Positions 11,681 to 21,004 of a stretch of 64,000 nucleotides of DNA are shown one piece after another. The notes under the pieces were generated by a model. It saw only the letters and a program-made list of their open reading frames with translations, ran no database searches and was not told the origin of the DNA. The stretch comes from Cystobacter fuscus (GTDB lineage: Bacteria; Myxococcota; Myxococcia; Myxococcales; Myxococcaceae). The position numbers were made by a program, and so were the translations under genes. The first letter of the stretch is position 1; each line of letters starts with the position of its first letter. The stretch lies in assembly GCF_002305875.1 (NCBI RefSeq), contig NZ_CP022098.1:4464001-4528000 (forward strand). The letters run 5' to 3'.

Positions 11681-12478
11681 ATGAATCCTCTCGTCCTGCT
11701 CGGATGTGGTGACACGTTGACGCGGCTGGCGCTCGTGGAGGCGCCGCGCGGGCGCCTCGTGCGGGCGGTGACGCGCGACCCCGGCCGCCGGGAGACCCTG
11801 GCGCGCGCGGGAGTCGCGCTCGTGTCCCTGGAGGAGGCCGTGGCGTCGGCGGCGGGGGCCGAGGTGGTCATCTCCATTCCTCCCGATGCGGGTCTCGACG
11901 CGTTCCTGGCCGAGGCGCTGGCGCGGGCGCGCCCCTCGCGCCTCGTCTATCTCTCCTCCACGGGGGTCTACGGGAGCGCGCGGGGACACGTGGACGAGGA
12001 CACCCCGGTGCAGCCCGAGGCGCCCAACGCCCGGGGACGGCTCGACGCGGAGGCCGCCTACCGGCCGCTCGGGGGCATCGCCCTGCGCATCGCGGGCATC
12101 TATGGTCCCGGCCGGGGCATGCACGAGCGCGTCCTCGCCGGGACGGCCCGCATCCCCGAGGGTGGGGGGGGCCGCATCTCGCGGGTGCATGTGGAGGACA
12201 TGGTGGAGGCCCTGCGCGTGGTGTTGGCGCGGGGCACTCCCGGCGCGACGTATTGCGTGGCGGATGACCGGCCCGCCTCCCAGGCGGAAACCCTGGGCTG
12301 GCTGTGCGCGCGGCTGGGCGTGCCTCCACCCCCCACGGTGCCCCTGGCCTCGCTGCACCCCTCGCTCCGAGGAGATCGGGCCATCTCCAATGCCAGGCTC
12401 AAGGTCCTCGGCTGGCGGCCGCGCTACCCGGACTTCGTCGCGGGCTTCTCGGCGCTGCTGGCGGACCGCGGCGGCTGA
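11681..12478 (+). CDS. NAD(P)-binding epimerase/dehydratase-like protein (YeeZ type)
   Basis: A 265-residue short-chain-dehydrogenase-like protein. The N-terminus has a degenerate Rossmann glycine loop (LLGCGDTLTRL). It then has LVYLSSTGVYG, an extended-SDR Ser motif, and a downstream IAGIYGPGRGM loop typical of sugar epimerase-like proteins; the usual YxxxK pair is not evident. This resembles the YeeZ/SDR family of unknown substrate. The ATG at 11681 is preferred over a GTG at 11666. It is divergent from the upstream kinase. Confidence 0.8.
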   Translation: MNPLVLLGCGDTLTRLALVEAPRGRLVRAVTRDPGRRETLARAGVALVSLEEAVASAAGAEVVISIPPDAGLDAFLAEALARARPSRLVYLSSTGVYGSARGHVDEDTPVQPEAPNARGRLDAEAAYRPLGGIALRIAGIYGPGRGMHERVLAGTARIPEGGGGRISRVHVEDMVEALRVVLARGTPGATYCVADDRPASQAETLGWLCARLGVPPPPTVPLASLHPSLRGDRAISNARLKVLGWRPRYPDFVAGFSALLADRGG

Positions 12479-12715
12479 GGTCCAGCGACTTCTTTCAGCG
12501 TTCAGCCGTTCAGCCGTTCAGCACAGAAGGTGCTCTTTCCGCTGGATGAAGGTCAGGTCCAGGATGACGGCGTCTGGATTCACCGAAACGTTACGACCGC
12601 GTACGGACCGGGTTCTCTTCCGGGGCTCGATGCTGTCAGGCTACGGGCTTCGTTTGTTTCAGACCGTTGCCGGATGCGCGGGCGGGGGAACGCGAAGCCG
12701 GCCAGAAGGGGCCAC
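12479..12715. other. Intergenic region with a small tandem repeat
   Basis: The only visible structure is a three-unit GTTCAGCC-type microrepeat near 12494-12522. The promoter of the TPR gene should be in this stretch, but no promoter motif is convincing. Confidence 0.4.
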
Positions 12716-13303
12716 ATGTCCACTTTGCTAGCGGCGTTCAACGAGGGTGTCAGCCATTCGATCGCCGGCCGCCACGAGGCCGCTCTTCAGGTATTCAATC
12801 GAGTGTTGGCCCAGGATCCCCACCACGTGCTGGCGCTCAGCGCCAAGGGCTCCGTGCTCACCAGTCTGGGCCGGCCGCGCGAGGCGCTCAAATGCTTCGA
12901 GCGCGCCATCGATCTGGATCCCGAGACGGCCGAGCACTACCGCAACGCGGCGCTCTGCCAGCTCGAGCTGGACGAGCCCGAGCAGGCCCGTTCCCTGCTG
13001 GAGCAGGCCCAGGAGCTCAACCCCGAGGAGGGTTGGCGTGCGGGGATGGCGGTGGAGATCACCCAGCTGGGCGAGGCGCTGCTGAAGGAGTCGGGCAAGC
13101 AGCGCACGCGGGGCATCGGGTTGACGGGCAAGGCGCGCTACCGGCACGCGCGCCACGTGCTGGAGGTGGCGCTGGAGCTGTACCCGGGTGGGACGGACGC
13201 GGCGCGCGCGCTGGCCGAGGTCTGGGCGCACCTCGGGGACACCGAGAAGCGTGACCACTACAACCAGCTCGCGGTCCGGTTGATGCGTCCCATCGCGGGC
13301 TGA
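12716..13303 (+). CDS. Tetratricopeptide-repeat protein
   Basis: A 195-residue protein with three clear TPR units in its first 110 residues (for example AALQVFNRVLAQDPHHVLAL, then EALKCFERAIDLDPETAEHY) and a further degenerate unit at the C-terminus. There is no signal peptide, so it is probably a cytoplasmic scaffold. The ATG at 12716 follows AGAAGGGG; longer in-frame extension upstream has no TPR content. The partner is unknown. Confidence 0.85.
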   Translation: MSTLLAAFNEGVSHSIAGRHEAALQVFNRVLAQDPHHVLALSAKGSVLTSLGRPREALKCFERAIDLDPETAEHYRNAALCQLELDEPEQARSLLEQAQELNPEEGWRAGMAVEITQLGEALLKESGKQRTRGIGLTGKARYRHARHVLEVALELYPGGTDAARALAEVWAHLGDTEKRDHYNQLAVRLMRPIAG

Positions 13304-13311
13304 GGGCACGT

Positions 13312-13338
13312 CCCCCGTCCGGAGCTTCGGAACGGGGG
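13312..13338 (+). terminator. Stem-loop after the TPR gene
   Basis: Arms CCCCCGT and ACGGGGG with an inner CCG/CGG pair form a stable hairpin nine bases after the stop codon. It is a plausible terminator although no T-tract follows. Confidence 0.55.
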
Positions 13339-13436
13339 TCCCCGGCGGAGAAAAAAATCGGGGAGAAAATCAGCGGTATGCCGCCCGGGCGGCTCCCGCG
13401 TCCTCCAGTGTGGAAACCGAGTCGCGAGGTCCCACC

Positions 13437-13988
13437 GTGAAGGACACAGCCGTCATCCAGGAGACGCCGGGAGGAGAGAGGGGGCTCGCCCTCGACTTCG
13501 ACGCGCTCGTCCTGGGTGAACAGGCCGCGCTCCTGAGGTTGGCCCGCCGGCTCGTCTGGGAGGGCGAGGAGGCGAGGGACCTGGTGCAGTCCGCCCTGGC
13601 CGACGCCTACGAGAAACGTCACTCCTTGAGGGATCCCCGGGCGGGACCGGCCTGGCTGCGGCGCATCCTCGTCTCGCGCGCGATGGGCCACCTGCGCCGG
13701 CGGCGGGTCTGGCACGTGCTGCGTGAGGCCTTGGACCTGGGTCCCTCCGCCCCACCTTCCCCCGAGGAGTCCTTCACGGGCGCCGAGCGCTGGCACGCGT
13801 TCGGCCGGGCCTTGCGCACGCTCCCGGCCCAGCAGGCCACGGCCTTCTCCCTGCGCTACCTCGAGGGGCTCGACCTCGATGCCATCGCCGACGCCATGAA
13901 CATCACCCGCGGCACGGTCCGCATCCACCTCTACCGGGCGCTCCAGAAGCTCAAGGCCGCGGACGCGCTGCGAGGAGACACCCCATGA
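13437..13988 (+). CDS. ECF-type RNA polymerase sigma factor
   Basis: About 183 residues. Region 2 (LLRLARRLVWEGEEARDLVQSALADAYEKR) and region 4 (LPAQQATAFSLRYLEGLDLDAIADAMNI with a helix-turn-helix) are clear. It should direct transcription of a small stress regulon, probably including its own operon. The GTG at 13437 has GAGG seven bases upstream; a GTG at 13410 in the same frame is the alternative. The next gene overlaps by the ATGA junction and encodes the probable anti-sigma factor. Confidence 0.9.
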   Translation: MKDTAVIQETPGGERGLALDFDALVLGEQAALLRLARRLVWEGEEARDLVQSALADAYEKRHSLRDPRAGPAWLRRILVSRAMGHLRRRRVWHVLREALDLGPSAPPSPEESFTGAERWHAFGRALRTLPAQQATAFSLRYLEGLDLDAIADAMNITRGTVRIHLYRALQKLKAADALRGDTP

Positions 13989-14563
13989 GCTGCCAGGACT
14001 TCGCCGCGGCCCTCGTGGACGAGCAACTGCCCCGGCCTCCGGGGCTCCAGGCCCACCTGGAGCACTGCGAGGACTGCCGCGCGCTCGCCCGCTTCCATTC
14101 CTCCGCGGGGCGGCTGCGGCTTCCCGAGCCGCCCCTTCCTCCCGCCTTCACGCCCGAGGCCATCCGCGGGGAGGTGCGTCGCCGCCAGTACCGCCGTCGA
14201 TGGGTGGCCGGCGCGGGGGCCTCCTGCGCCGCGGCGCTCCTGGCCTTCGTCCTCTCGGCGCGAGACGAGGCTCCGGAGTACGTGCCTCAGCCAGGCGTGC
14301 CGCTCGAGGGCGTCCTGAGCGTCGAGCCCCTCGCGAGCACCGGGGAGCGTCCCCCGGACACCCGGGTCCAGGGGGACTTCGAGCTGGAGGCCCTGGTGCG
14401 AGAGGTGGACGGCTACACGCGCACCCGTCCGGCCGTCGAGGACAGGGCGTACGCCACCTTCGGCCTGCTCGCCACCTGGGTGCGTCCGCCGGACTCCACG
14501 GCGCTCGACGCCGAGCCCTTCCGGACGGCCCTCCGGGTCATCCATCCCTCGCGGTCGCAGTGA
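13985..14563 (+). CDS. Membrane anti-sigma factor with zinc-binding (ZAS-type) domain
   Basis: A 192-residue protein. The N-terminal cytoplasmic part has Cys3 and the His24-xxx-Cys28-xx-Cys31 motif of zinc-binding anti-sigma factors. A single membrane helix lies at about residues 73-92, followed by a roughly 100-residue periplasmic domain that could sense envelope stress. The ATG overlaps the sigma-factor stop (ATGA), so translation is coupled. It should hold the sigma factor inactive at the membrane. Confidence 0.88.
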   Translation: MSCQDFAAALVDEQLPRPPGLQAHLEHCEDCRALARFHSSAGRLRLPEPPLPPAFTPEAIRGEVRRRQYRRRWVAGAGASCAAALLAFVLSARDEAPEYVPQPGVPLEGVLSVEPLASTGERPPDTRVQGDFELEALVREVDGYTRTRPAVEDRAYATFGLLATWVRPPDSTALDAEPFRTALRVIHPSRSQ

Positions 14564-14592
14564 AACGCAGTCAGTCCAAGGAGAGTGGAACC

Positions 14593-15168
14593 ATGTTGAA
14601 GAACCTGTGGTGTGCCCTCGGAATCCTCGCCGCCGTGCCCGCCTTCGCGCAGGACAAGGAGACGGTGGTGACGGTCAACGCGGAGAAGGGCGCCGGGAGC
14701 GAGCGCACCGTGCGCATCGTTCGCACCCGGGGCGGTCCCCTGGGGCCGGCGTCCTCGGGGATTCCCCCGGAGCTGGTGGAGAAGCTGGGGCTGCCCAAGG
14801 CGACGGTGAGCAAGGTCCAGGATCTCATCTTCGACTCCAACCAGGAGCTCATCTCCCTGGAGGCGGAGCACAAGCGCACGCAGCTGGCGCTGGAGCGGGA
14901 GCTGCGCCAGGACACCCCCAATGAGTCCACCGTGAAGGATCTGGTGGAGAAGGTGGGCCGTGCCGAGACGGCCGTGCGGCAGAACCGGGTGGCGTTGATG
15001 GTGACCATCAAGAAGCTCCTCGGCCCCGACACCTGGCGGAAGCTGGAGGCGGAGATGAACACCCATTCCTTCCCGATCCCTCCGGCGCCCCCCGCGCCCC
15101 CCGCGCCCCCGGCGTTTCCGGCCGCCCCCGCGCCCCGGGCCGCCCCCGCGCCGAACCCGGGCCCGTGA
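14593..15168 (+). CDS. Periplasmic Spy/CpxP-like protein with proline-rich tail
   Basis: A 191-residue exported protein. It has a signal peptide (MLKNLWCALGILAAVPAFA, cleavage before QDK), a helical central part (about 55-150) resembling Spy/CpxP/ZraP heavy-metal-sensor folds, and a C-terminal tail of Pro-Ala repeats. GGAG precedes the ATG. Lying 29 bp after the anti-sigma gene, it is probably the third gene of the stress unit and may bind misfolded proteins or metal and feed back on the anti-sigma factor. The fold assignment is by resemblance only. Confidence 0.75.
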   Translation: MLKNLWCALGILAAVPAFAQDKETVVTVNAEKGAGSERTVRIVRTRGGPLGPASSGIPPELVEKLGLPKATVSKVQDLIFDSNQELISLEAEHKRTQLALERELRQDTPNESTVKDLVEKVGRAETAVRQNRVALMVTIKKLLGPDTWRKLEAEMNTHSFPIPPAPPAPPAPPAFPAAPAPRAAPAPNPGP

Positions 15169-15268
15169 GCCCGGGGGACTGGCGTCCCGCCCCGGAGCGG
15201 TGAAGAGCCCACATTCCACGATACCGGCCCTTTCCGTCCGCTGGCGCCAGTGGACATAGTTCCGGTCC

Positions 15269-16741
15269 ATGGACAATGACCCGAAGGGTGCCTCGCTCGA
15301 CGCGGATGCGGCTCAGTTGCAGCGCCTGGGCTATGCGCAGCAACTCCTCCGGGAGATGGGCGGTTTCTCCAACTTCGCCGTCTCCTTCTCCATCATCTCC
15401 ATCCTCACCGGAGCCGTGACGCTCTACGGCCATGGCTTGCGCTTTGGCGGGCCCTTCGTCATGGCGGTGGGCTGGCCGCTGGTGGCGGTGATGACGCTGA
15501 TGGTGGCGGCGAGCCTCGCCCAGCTCGCCTCCTCGTTCCCCACGGCGGGAGCGCTCTACCACTGGTCCGCCATGCTGGGCGGGCCCCGGGTGGGCTTCTT
15601 CACGGCGTGGCTGAACACCATCGGCCAGTTCGCCATCACCGCGGGCATCGACTATGGCCTCGCGGAGTTCGTCGCGGACATGCTCGGCTGGCCCCGCGAG
15701 CGCGGCTACGTGCTGCCGCTCTACGCGCTCATCCTCTTCTCCCACGCGGTGCTCAACCACGTGGGCGTGCGCGCGGTGGCGCTGCTCAACAACCTGTCGG
15801 CCTGGTACCACGTGGCCGGGGTGGCGCTGCTCATCGGCGCGCTGGTGGCCTTCGCGCCCCGGCGCGACCTGGGCTTCCTCCTCACGCGCTTCACCGCCGA
15901 GGACCACGTCTACTCCTACGGCTTCCTCATCGGCCTGTTGCAGGCGCAGTGGACGTTCACCGGCTACGACGCGAGCGCCCACGTGTCCGAGGAGACGAAG
16001 GATCCCACGCGCAACGCTCCCTGGGGCATCTTCCTGTCCGTGGCGGTGAGCGCGGTGGTGGGCTACGTGCTGCTGGTGGGGGTGACGCTGGCCATCCGGG
16101 ACCTGCCGGCCGCGGCCGACGCGCCCAACCCCTTCCTGTACGTGCTGCGCGATTCACTCGGGCCCGCGCTCGGTGGGGCGCTGGTGTGGATCGCCATCGG
16201 GGCCATGTGGTTCTGCGGGCTGTCCTCGGTGACGTCCAACTCGCGCATGCTCTTCGCCTTCGCGCGCGACGGGGGGCTGCCGGCCTCGCCGCGGCTGGCG
16301 AGCGTGTCGCCGCGCTTCCGCAGCCCGCATGTGGCCGTCTGGGTGTCCGTGGTGGCGGCCTTCGTGGTGGCCATCTGGAGCGGGGCCTACGCGGCCATGG
16401 TGGCGCTCAGCACGCTGGCGCTCTACGCCTCGTATGCCGTGCCCATCTGGGTGGGCTGGAGGGCCCGGCGCAACGGCACCTGGTCCCATCGGGGCCCGTG
16501 GGACCTGGGGCGCTTCTCGCCGCTGGTCAACGGGGTGGCGCTCGCCTGGTGCGCGGCCATCATGGTGCTCTTCGTCCTGCCGCCCAACGAGCTGGCGGGC
16601 TACACGTTCGCCGGCTGTCTGGCCCTGCTCGTCCTCTACTGGGTGGCGTTCCAGCGCCATACCTTCGTGGGACCCAAGGTGACCCTGCTTCACCCGGCGT
16701 CCTCCCCGGCACCGGCGGCTCCGGCCCATCCTGGGACGTGA
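15269..16741 (+). CDS. Amino-acid/GABA-type permease, APC superfamily
   Basis: A 490-residue membrane protein with about 12 hydrophobic helices. The first helix region reads LREMGGFSNFAVSFSIISIL, and the later FTGYDASAHVSEETKDPTRNAPWGI motif is typical of the bacterial/fungal amino-acid-choline-GABA permease branch of APC. It should import an amino acid or amine; the substrate cannot be deduced. It stands alone with no enzymes of amino-acid use adjacent. Confidence 0.9.
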   Translation: MDNDPKGASLDADAAQLQRLGYAQQLLREMGGFSNFAVSFSIISILTGAVTLYGHGLRFGGPFVMAVGWPLVAVMTLMVAASLAQLASSFPTAGALYHWSAMLGGPRVGFFTAWLNTIGQFAITAGIDYGLAEFVADMLGWPRERGYVLPLYALILFSHAVLNHVGVRAVALLNNLSAWYHVAGVALLIGALVAFAPRRDLGFLLTRFTAEDHVYSYGFLIGLLQAQWTFTGYDASAHVSEETKDPTRNAPWGIFLSVAVSAVVGYVLLVGVTLAIRDLPAAADAPNPFLYVLRDSLGPALGGALVWIAIGAMWFCGLSSVTSNSRMLFAFARDGGLPASPRLASVSPRFRSPHVAVWVSVVAAFVVAIWSGAYAAMVALSTLALYASYAVPIWVGWRARRNGTWSHRGPWDLGRFSPLVNGVALAWCAAIMVLFVLPPNELAGYTFAGCLALLVLYWVAFQRHTFVGPKVTLLHPASSPAPAAPAHPGT

Positions 16742-16807
16742 GACCGGCCGCGTCTGGTGCTAGCTAGGAAGAGGGGAATCCTCCCCGCCACGTCTGGAGC
16801 CGTACCC

Positions 16808-17413
16808 ATGAGCAAGCGGCAGCAGTCCGACTCCTCCGAGCTGGTGGCCGCCGCGGCGGCCATCGAGGAGGAGCTGCGCAAGTTCGAGTCCCTCGCCCAG
16901 GAGGTCCGCACCGGGCCCCTGCGCGCGCAGAAGCACCTGGAGAAGATGGGCCACCTGCTCAACTCCGTGGCGGACTGCGACGAGCGCCTGGTGGCTCACA
17001 TGCGCTCGCTGCTGGGCGTGCTCAATGGGTGGAGGGATCGCCAGCAGGCCCTGGCCGCCGAGGTGAACAGCCGCGCGCAGGAGCTGCAGGCGCGCACGCG
17101 GGTGTACCAGTCGCTCATGGAGCGCTTCGCCGGTCTGGGGCAGGAAGCCGGCTCGCTCAGCGCGACCATGCAGGGGCTGGCGGGAAGGACGCAGGGCGAG
17201 CCGGTGAAGCCCGAGGATCTCATCAGCTCGCTGCAGGGGGTGAACGAGCGCATGGCGCGGGTGGCCGAGAGCGCCCAGACGCTGGCCAACGACGCGCGGG
17301 AGCAGGACTTCGTGGACATCTCCCGCGACGCCGAGTCGCTGCGCCAGCAGCTCCTGGCGGCGCTCAACCGGGCCAACCTCCTGCAACAGAAGCTGCACCC
17401 GGCGAACGCCTGA
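16808..17413 (+). CDS. Predicted coiled-coil protein
   Basis: A 201-residue soluble protein, almost entirely helical with heptad-rich segments (for example residues 15-110 and 150-195). No signal peptide or catalytic motif. The start ATG at 16808 begins MSKRQQSDSSE. I do not recognise the family. It converges with the EVE-domain gene 7 bp away. Confidence 0.8.
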   Translation: MSKRQQSDSSELVAAAAAIEEELRKFESLAQEVRTGPLRAQKHLEKMGHLLNSVADCDERLVAHMRSLLGVLNGWRDRQQALAAEVNSRAQELQARTRVYQSLMERFAGLGQEAGSLSATMQGLAGRTQGEPVKPEDLISSLQGVNERMARVAESAQTLANDAREQDFVDISRDAESLRQQLLAALNRANLLQQKLHPANA

Positions 17414-17420
17414 GCCCTCC

Positions 17421-17867
17421 TCAGGACGCCTTGGGCAGCTTCTTCGGCAGCTTCGTGCCGCCCAGCTCCAGCACGTGCTGGAAGTGCTCCGCGGTGACGG
17501 GGGCCACGCTCAGCCGGCTCCGGGTGATGAGCGGAAAGTCTCCGAGCGCCGGGGTGGCCTTGACGGTGGCGAGCGTCACCGGCTTCTGGAGCGCCAGCAG
17601 GGGGCCCATCTGCACCGAGGCCCAGTCCTCCCCGGGCGCCGTGGGGTCCTCGGTGGGGGAGGTGAGCACCCGGGCCACGCCCACCACGGCCTTGTCCTCG
17701 TTGGAGTGGTAGTAGAGACACAAATCCCCGGGCTTCATCGCCCGGAGGTTGTTGCGGGCCTCGAAGTTGCGCACTCCCGACCACTCCGTCCGTCCCTCGC
17801 GCTCCAGTTGGGCGTAGGCGTAGACGGATGGCTCACTCTTGATCAGCCAGTACTGGGGTTTCGCCAT
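17421..17867 (-). CDS. EVE-domain protein
   Basis: A 148-residue EVE-domain protein. Characteristic features are the start QYWLIKSEPS, WSGVRNFEARNNLRAMKPGDLCLYYHSN, and the later VGVARV strand. EVE domains belong to the PUA fold and bind modified bases in RNA or DNA (THYN1 relatives). The ATG at 17867 fits the family start. It is divergent from the amidase gene with only 26 bp between the starts, so the two promoters must overlap one another or lie within the genes. Confidence 0.92.
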   Translation of the reverse strand: MAKPQYWLIKSEPSVYAYAQLEREGRTEWSGVRNFEARNNLRAMKPGDLCLYYHSNEDKAVVGVARVLTSPTEDPTAPGEDWASVQMGPLLALQKPVTLATVKATPALGDFPLITRSRLSVAPVTAEHFQHVLELGGTKLPKKLPKAS

Positions 17868-17893
17868 GACGGCCCATGCTAGATAGCCCGCCC

Positions 17894-19387
17894 ATGGCCA
17901 TCCAGGGATACGACACATTCGACGCCACGGACCTCGCCGGGCTGGTCCGTACCAAGCAGGTCCACCCCTCCGAGCTGGTGGAGGAGGTCATCACCCGAAT
18001 CGAGTCCATCAACCCGCGCCTCAACGCCGTGGTCCACACGATGTACGAGAAGGCGCGCAAGGCCGCCGCGGGGCCGCTGCCGGAGGGGCCCTTCGCCGGC
18101 GTGCCCTTCCTCGTGAAGGACCTGGATGGCTACCTGAAGGACGAGCCCTTCACGGCGGGCTGCCGGGCCCTGGTGGGTTTCGTGCCGGACCACGACGCGG
18201 AGCTCATCGCGCGCTACCGCCGCGCCGGGCTCAACTTCGTGGCCAAGACGAGCACCCCCGAGCTGGGCATCCTCGGCGTCACCGAGTCGGCGCTGCGAGG
18301 GCCGACGCGCAGCCCCTGGAATCCGGAGCACACGCCCGGGGGCTCCAGCGGAGGCTCGGCGGTGTGCGTGGCGGCGCGCGTGGTGCCCATGGCCCATGGC
18401 GGGGACGGCGGCGGCTCCATCCGCATTCCCGCGTCCGCTTGCGGCCTCTTCGGTCTCAAGCCGACGCGGGCGCGCAACCCCGTGGGTCCGGACTCCGGCG
18501 AGGGGTGGAACGGCTTCGTGCAGCAACACGTGCTCACGCGCAGCGTGCGGGACAGCGCCGCGATGCTCGACGTCACCCAGGGCACGGAGTCGGGCGCGCC
18601 CTATGTGGCGCCGCCGGTGGCCCGGCCCTTCCTCCAGGAGGTGGGTGTGCCTCCGGGCCGGTTGCGCATCGCCTTCTCCCCCCGCTCGCTGCTGGGCCGT
18701 GACGTGCACCCGGACTGCGTGGCCGCCGTGCAGGACGCGGTGAAGCTGTGCCAGGAACTGGGGCACGAGCTGGTCGAGGACGCGCCCGTGTTCCCCCGGG
18801 ACGAGCTGGTGCGCTCCTACTTCATCGTCGTCTCGGCCAGCGTGGCCTACTTCCTCAAGGTCATCGGTGAGTACCGGCGCCGGCCGTTGGAGCCGGGGGA
18901 CGTGGAGCCCGCCACCTGGGCGCTCGGGCAGCTCGGCAACATCCTCACCGCGGCCGAGTTCCAGGCGGCCCGGGAAGCCATCCACGCGGCCGGCCGCATC
19001 ACCGCGGCCTTCCACTCGCGCTACGACGTCTTCCTGGACGCGACGCTCGCCTATCCGCCCTCGCGCGTGGGAGAGCTCGCGCTCAAGCCCCTGGAGCTCG
19101 CCGCGCTCACGGCCCTGCGCAAGCTGCCGCTCAAGCCGCTCTTCACGAAGCTCATCGACGAGCTGGGGGCCAATGCCCTGGAGCGTACGCCCAACACCCA
19201 GCTCTTCAACATGACGGGACAGCCCGCCATGTCGGTGCCGCTCTACTGGAACCCCGCGGGGTTGCCCATCGGCGTGCAGTTCGCCGCCCGCTTCGGCGAC
19301 GAGGCCACGCTCATCCGCCTGGCCTCGCAGCTCGAGCAGGCCCGGCCCTGGAAGGATCGCCAGCCGCTCGTGAAGTCACGCGGCTGA
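17894..19387 (+). CDS. Amidase-signature-family amidase
   Basis: A 497-residue amidase. The Ser-Ser-Lys triad is visible: Lys75 (FLVKDLDGY), Ser151 in GGSSGGS, and nucleophile Ser175 in GDGGGSIRIPAS, with the usual 24-residue spacing. It hydrolyses a carboxylic amide; the substrate is not deducible. The C-terminal part (NMTGQPAMSVPLYW) is typical of the 6-aminohexanoate-cyclic-dimer-hydrolase-like branch. Its last 12 bp overlap the convergent methyltransferase-like gene. Confidence 0.93.
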   Translation: MAIQGYDTFDATDLAGLVRTKQVHPSELVEEVITRIESINPRLNAVVHTMYEKARKAAAGPLPEGPFAGVPFLVKDLDGYLKDEPFTAGCRALVGFVPDHDAELIARYRRAGLNFVAKTSTPELGILGVTESALRGPTRSPWNPEHTPGGSSGGSAVCVAARVVPMAHGGDGGGSIRIPASACGLFGLKPTRARNPVGPDSGEGWNGFVQQHVLTRSVRDSAAMLDVTQGTESGAPYVAPPVARPFLQEVGVPPGRLRIAFSPRSLLGRDVHPDCVAAVQDAVKLCQELGHELVEDAPVFPRDELVRSYFIVVSASVAYFLKVIGEYRRRPLEPGDVEPATWALGQLGNILTAAEFQAAREAIHAAGRITAAFHSRYDVFLDATLAYPPSRVGELALKPLELAALTALRKLPLKPLFTKLIDELGANALERTPNTQLFNMTGQPAMSVPLYWNPAGLPIGVQFAARFGDEATLIRLASQLEQARPWKDRQPLVKSRG

Positions 19388-20056
19388 GGGCCGGACGCGG
19401 CCGATGAAGAGGGTGTGAAGGGGACCGCCCGCCTTGCCCCGCGCGGGTGTCTCCACCACCTCGGTGTCGAAGCCCATCCGCTTGAGCCGCTGGGCGAAGG
19501 CGCGATCCGGCGAGGCCGACCACACCACCACCACGCCGCGTGGCTTGAGCGCGCGCCGCAGCCGGGCCAGTCCGCGCTCGCCGTAGAGCCAGCGGTTGTC
19601 CTCCTGGGTGAGCGCCTCGGGGCCGTTGTCCACGTCCAGGAGCACCGCGTCGTAGTGGCCCTCGGCCTCGCGCAGCAGCTCGCCCACGTCCCGGGCCTCC
19701 ACCTTCACCCGGGGATCTTCCAGCGGCCGTCCGGCCAGCGGCGCCAACACACCCTGGTTCCACGCGACGACCGCGGGCACCAGCTCCGCCACCACCACCT
19801 CGGCCGAGGAGGACAGCCGATCCAGCGTGGCGCGCACCGTGTAGCCCAGGCCCAGCCCTCCCACGAGCACCCGCACGCGCGCGCCCGTGAGTCCCGCGCA
19901 GGCCACCTCCGCCATCCGCTCCTCGGAGCCATGCTGGCGGCTGGACATGAGCTCGCGCCCGTTCACGCGGATGGCGAACTCCTCGCCACGCTGGTGCAGC
20001 ACCAGCTCCCCGCCATCCGGTGCGCTCGCCCGGTCAATCACCTTCCACGGCTTCAT
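19376..20056 (-). CDS. Spermidine-synthase-like Rossmann protein
   Basis: A 226-residue protein with the AdoMet-binding loop VGGLGLGYT (residues about 65-73), an acidic strand end AELVPAVV, and LLDVDNGPEAL where spermidine synthases carry the catalytic Asp. It lacks the usual N-terminal beta domain, so it may be a methyltransferase or aminopropyl transferase-like enzyme of unknown substrate. The start at 20056 (MKPWKV) is supported by sequence similarity of the family, not by a strong ribosome site. Confidence 0.8.
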   Translation of the reverse strand: MKPWKVIDRASAPDGGELVLHQRGEEFAIRVNGRELMSSRQHGSEERMAEVACAGLTGARVRVLVGGLGLGYTVRATLDRLSSSAEVVVAELVPAVVAWNQGVLAPLAGRPLEDPRVKVEARDVGELLREAEGHYDAVLLDVDNGPEALTQEDNRWLYGERGLARLRRALKPRGVVVVWSASPDRAFAQRLKRMGFDTEVVETPARGKAGGPLHTLFIGRVRPSAA

Positions 20057-20119
20057 CGTCCCCGTCCCCGTCCCTCCCACCCCGCGGGGCCAGAAGGGAC
20101 TCGTTCTCGGGGCGGGGTG

Positions 20120-21004
20120 TTAGCGGCTGGCCGCCGCCTCGTCCAGACCCACCTCGGCCATGAGCGAGGCCAGCTCGGCCTTGAGCTTGTCCTTGGCGCG
20201 GATCTCCAGCTGGCGCGCGCGCTCGCGCGAGAAGCCGAAGTGCTCACCCAGCTCGCTCAGCGTCATCTCCGAGTCGCCCATCACCCGGTGCTCGATGATG
20301 AAGCGCTCGCGCGGATCCAACCGGGTGAGCGCCTGACGGATGCGATCGCGCGTCAGATCGGCCTCCTGGCGGTCGGCCACCTCGTCCACCTGGGAGACGG
20401 ACTCGGACTCCACGAAGTCCATGTGCGTGGCGTCGCCGTCCTCGCCCACCGGCGCGTCCAGCGACAAGTCCCGGCCGCCCATGCGCTGCTCCATCTCGCG
20501 CACCTCGGTGGCCTTCACGTTGAGCTTGCGGGCGATCTCCTCCGCGTCGACGATGTTGCCCTCGCCGGGGCCCATCTTCTCCAGCTCGCGGCGCGTGCGC
20601 GCCAGCGAGAAGAACAGCCGGCGCTGGGCCTGCGTGGTGCCCAGCTTCACCAGGCTCCAGTTCTTGAGGATGTAGTTCTGGATGTAGGCGCGGATCCACC
20701 ACACCGCGTAGGAGATGAGGCGGATGCCCTTGTCCGCGTCGAACTTCTGCACCGCCTTCATCAGGCCGATGTTCGCCTCCTGGATGAGGTCGGACATCTT
20801 GATGCCGTAGGAGCGGTACTCGTAGGAGACCTTCACCACGAAGCGCAGGTTGCTCGTCACCAGCTTGTGGCCCGCGGCCATGTCGCCCTGCTTGAAGCGC
20901 CGCGCGAGCGCCTGCTCCTCCTGCACGGACAGCAGCGGGTACTGGTTGATGTCCGCCAGGTAGGTGGAGAGGGTGTCGGCGGAAGAGAGGGAGGAAGCTT
21001 GCAT
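20120..21004 (-). CDS. rpoH: RpoH-type alternative sigma factor (sigma-32 family)
   Basis: A 294-residue group-3 sigma factor. Region 1.2/2 ([20 protein letters not shown], then [18 protein letters not shown] and [10 protein letters not shown]), the RpoH box QRRLFFSL at residues 127-134, and the region-4 helix-turn-helix ([20 protein letters not shown]) are present. It should direct heat-shock or developmental transcription; myxobacteria carry several RpoH-like factors (SigB, SigC), and which this is cannot be settled from sequence alone. The ATG at 21004 begins [10 protein letters not shown]. Confidence 0.92.
   Translation of the reverse strand: MQASSLSSADTLSTYLADINQYPLLSVQEEQALARRFKQGDMAAGHKLVTSNLRFVVKVSYEYRSYGIKMSDLIQEANIGLMKAVQKFDADKGIRLISYAVWWIRAYIQNYILKNWSLVKLGTTQAQRRLFFSLARTRRELEKMGPGEGNIVDAEEIARKLNVKATEVREMEQRMGGRDLSLDAPVGEDGDATHMDFVESESVSQVDEVADRQEADLTRDRIRQALTRLDPRERFIIEHRVMGDSEMTLSELGEHFGFSRERARQLEIRAKDKLKAELASLMAEVGLDEAAASR

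Noticed and set aside
8239-11712. Very long plus-strand open frame (over 1,100 codons) opposite the helicase and kinase genes
   Set aside because: It is antisense to two genes with complete conserved motifs. Its His/Gly/Arg/Ala-rich translation is typical of the reverse strand of GC-rich genes.
12494-12522. GTTCAGCC microrepeat as an operator array
   Set aside because: Only three partial units, no symmetry and no regulator nearby; probably a simple slippage repeat.
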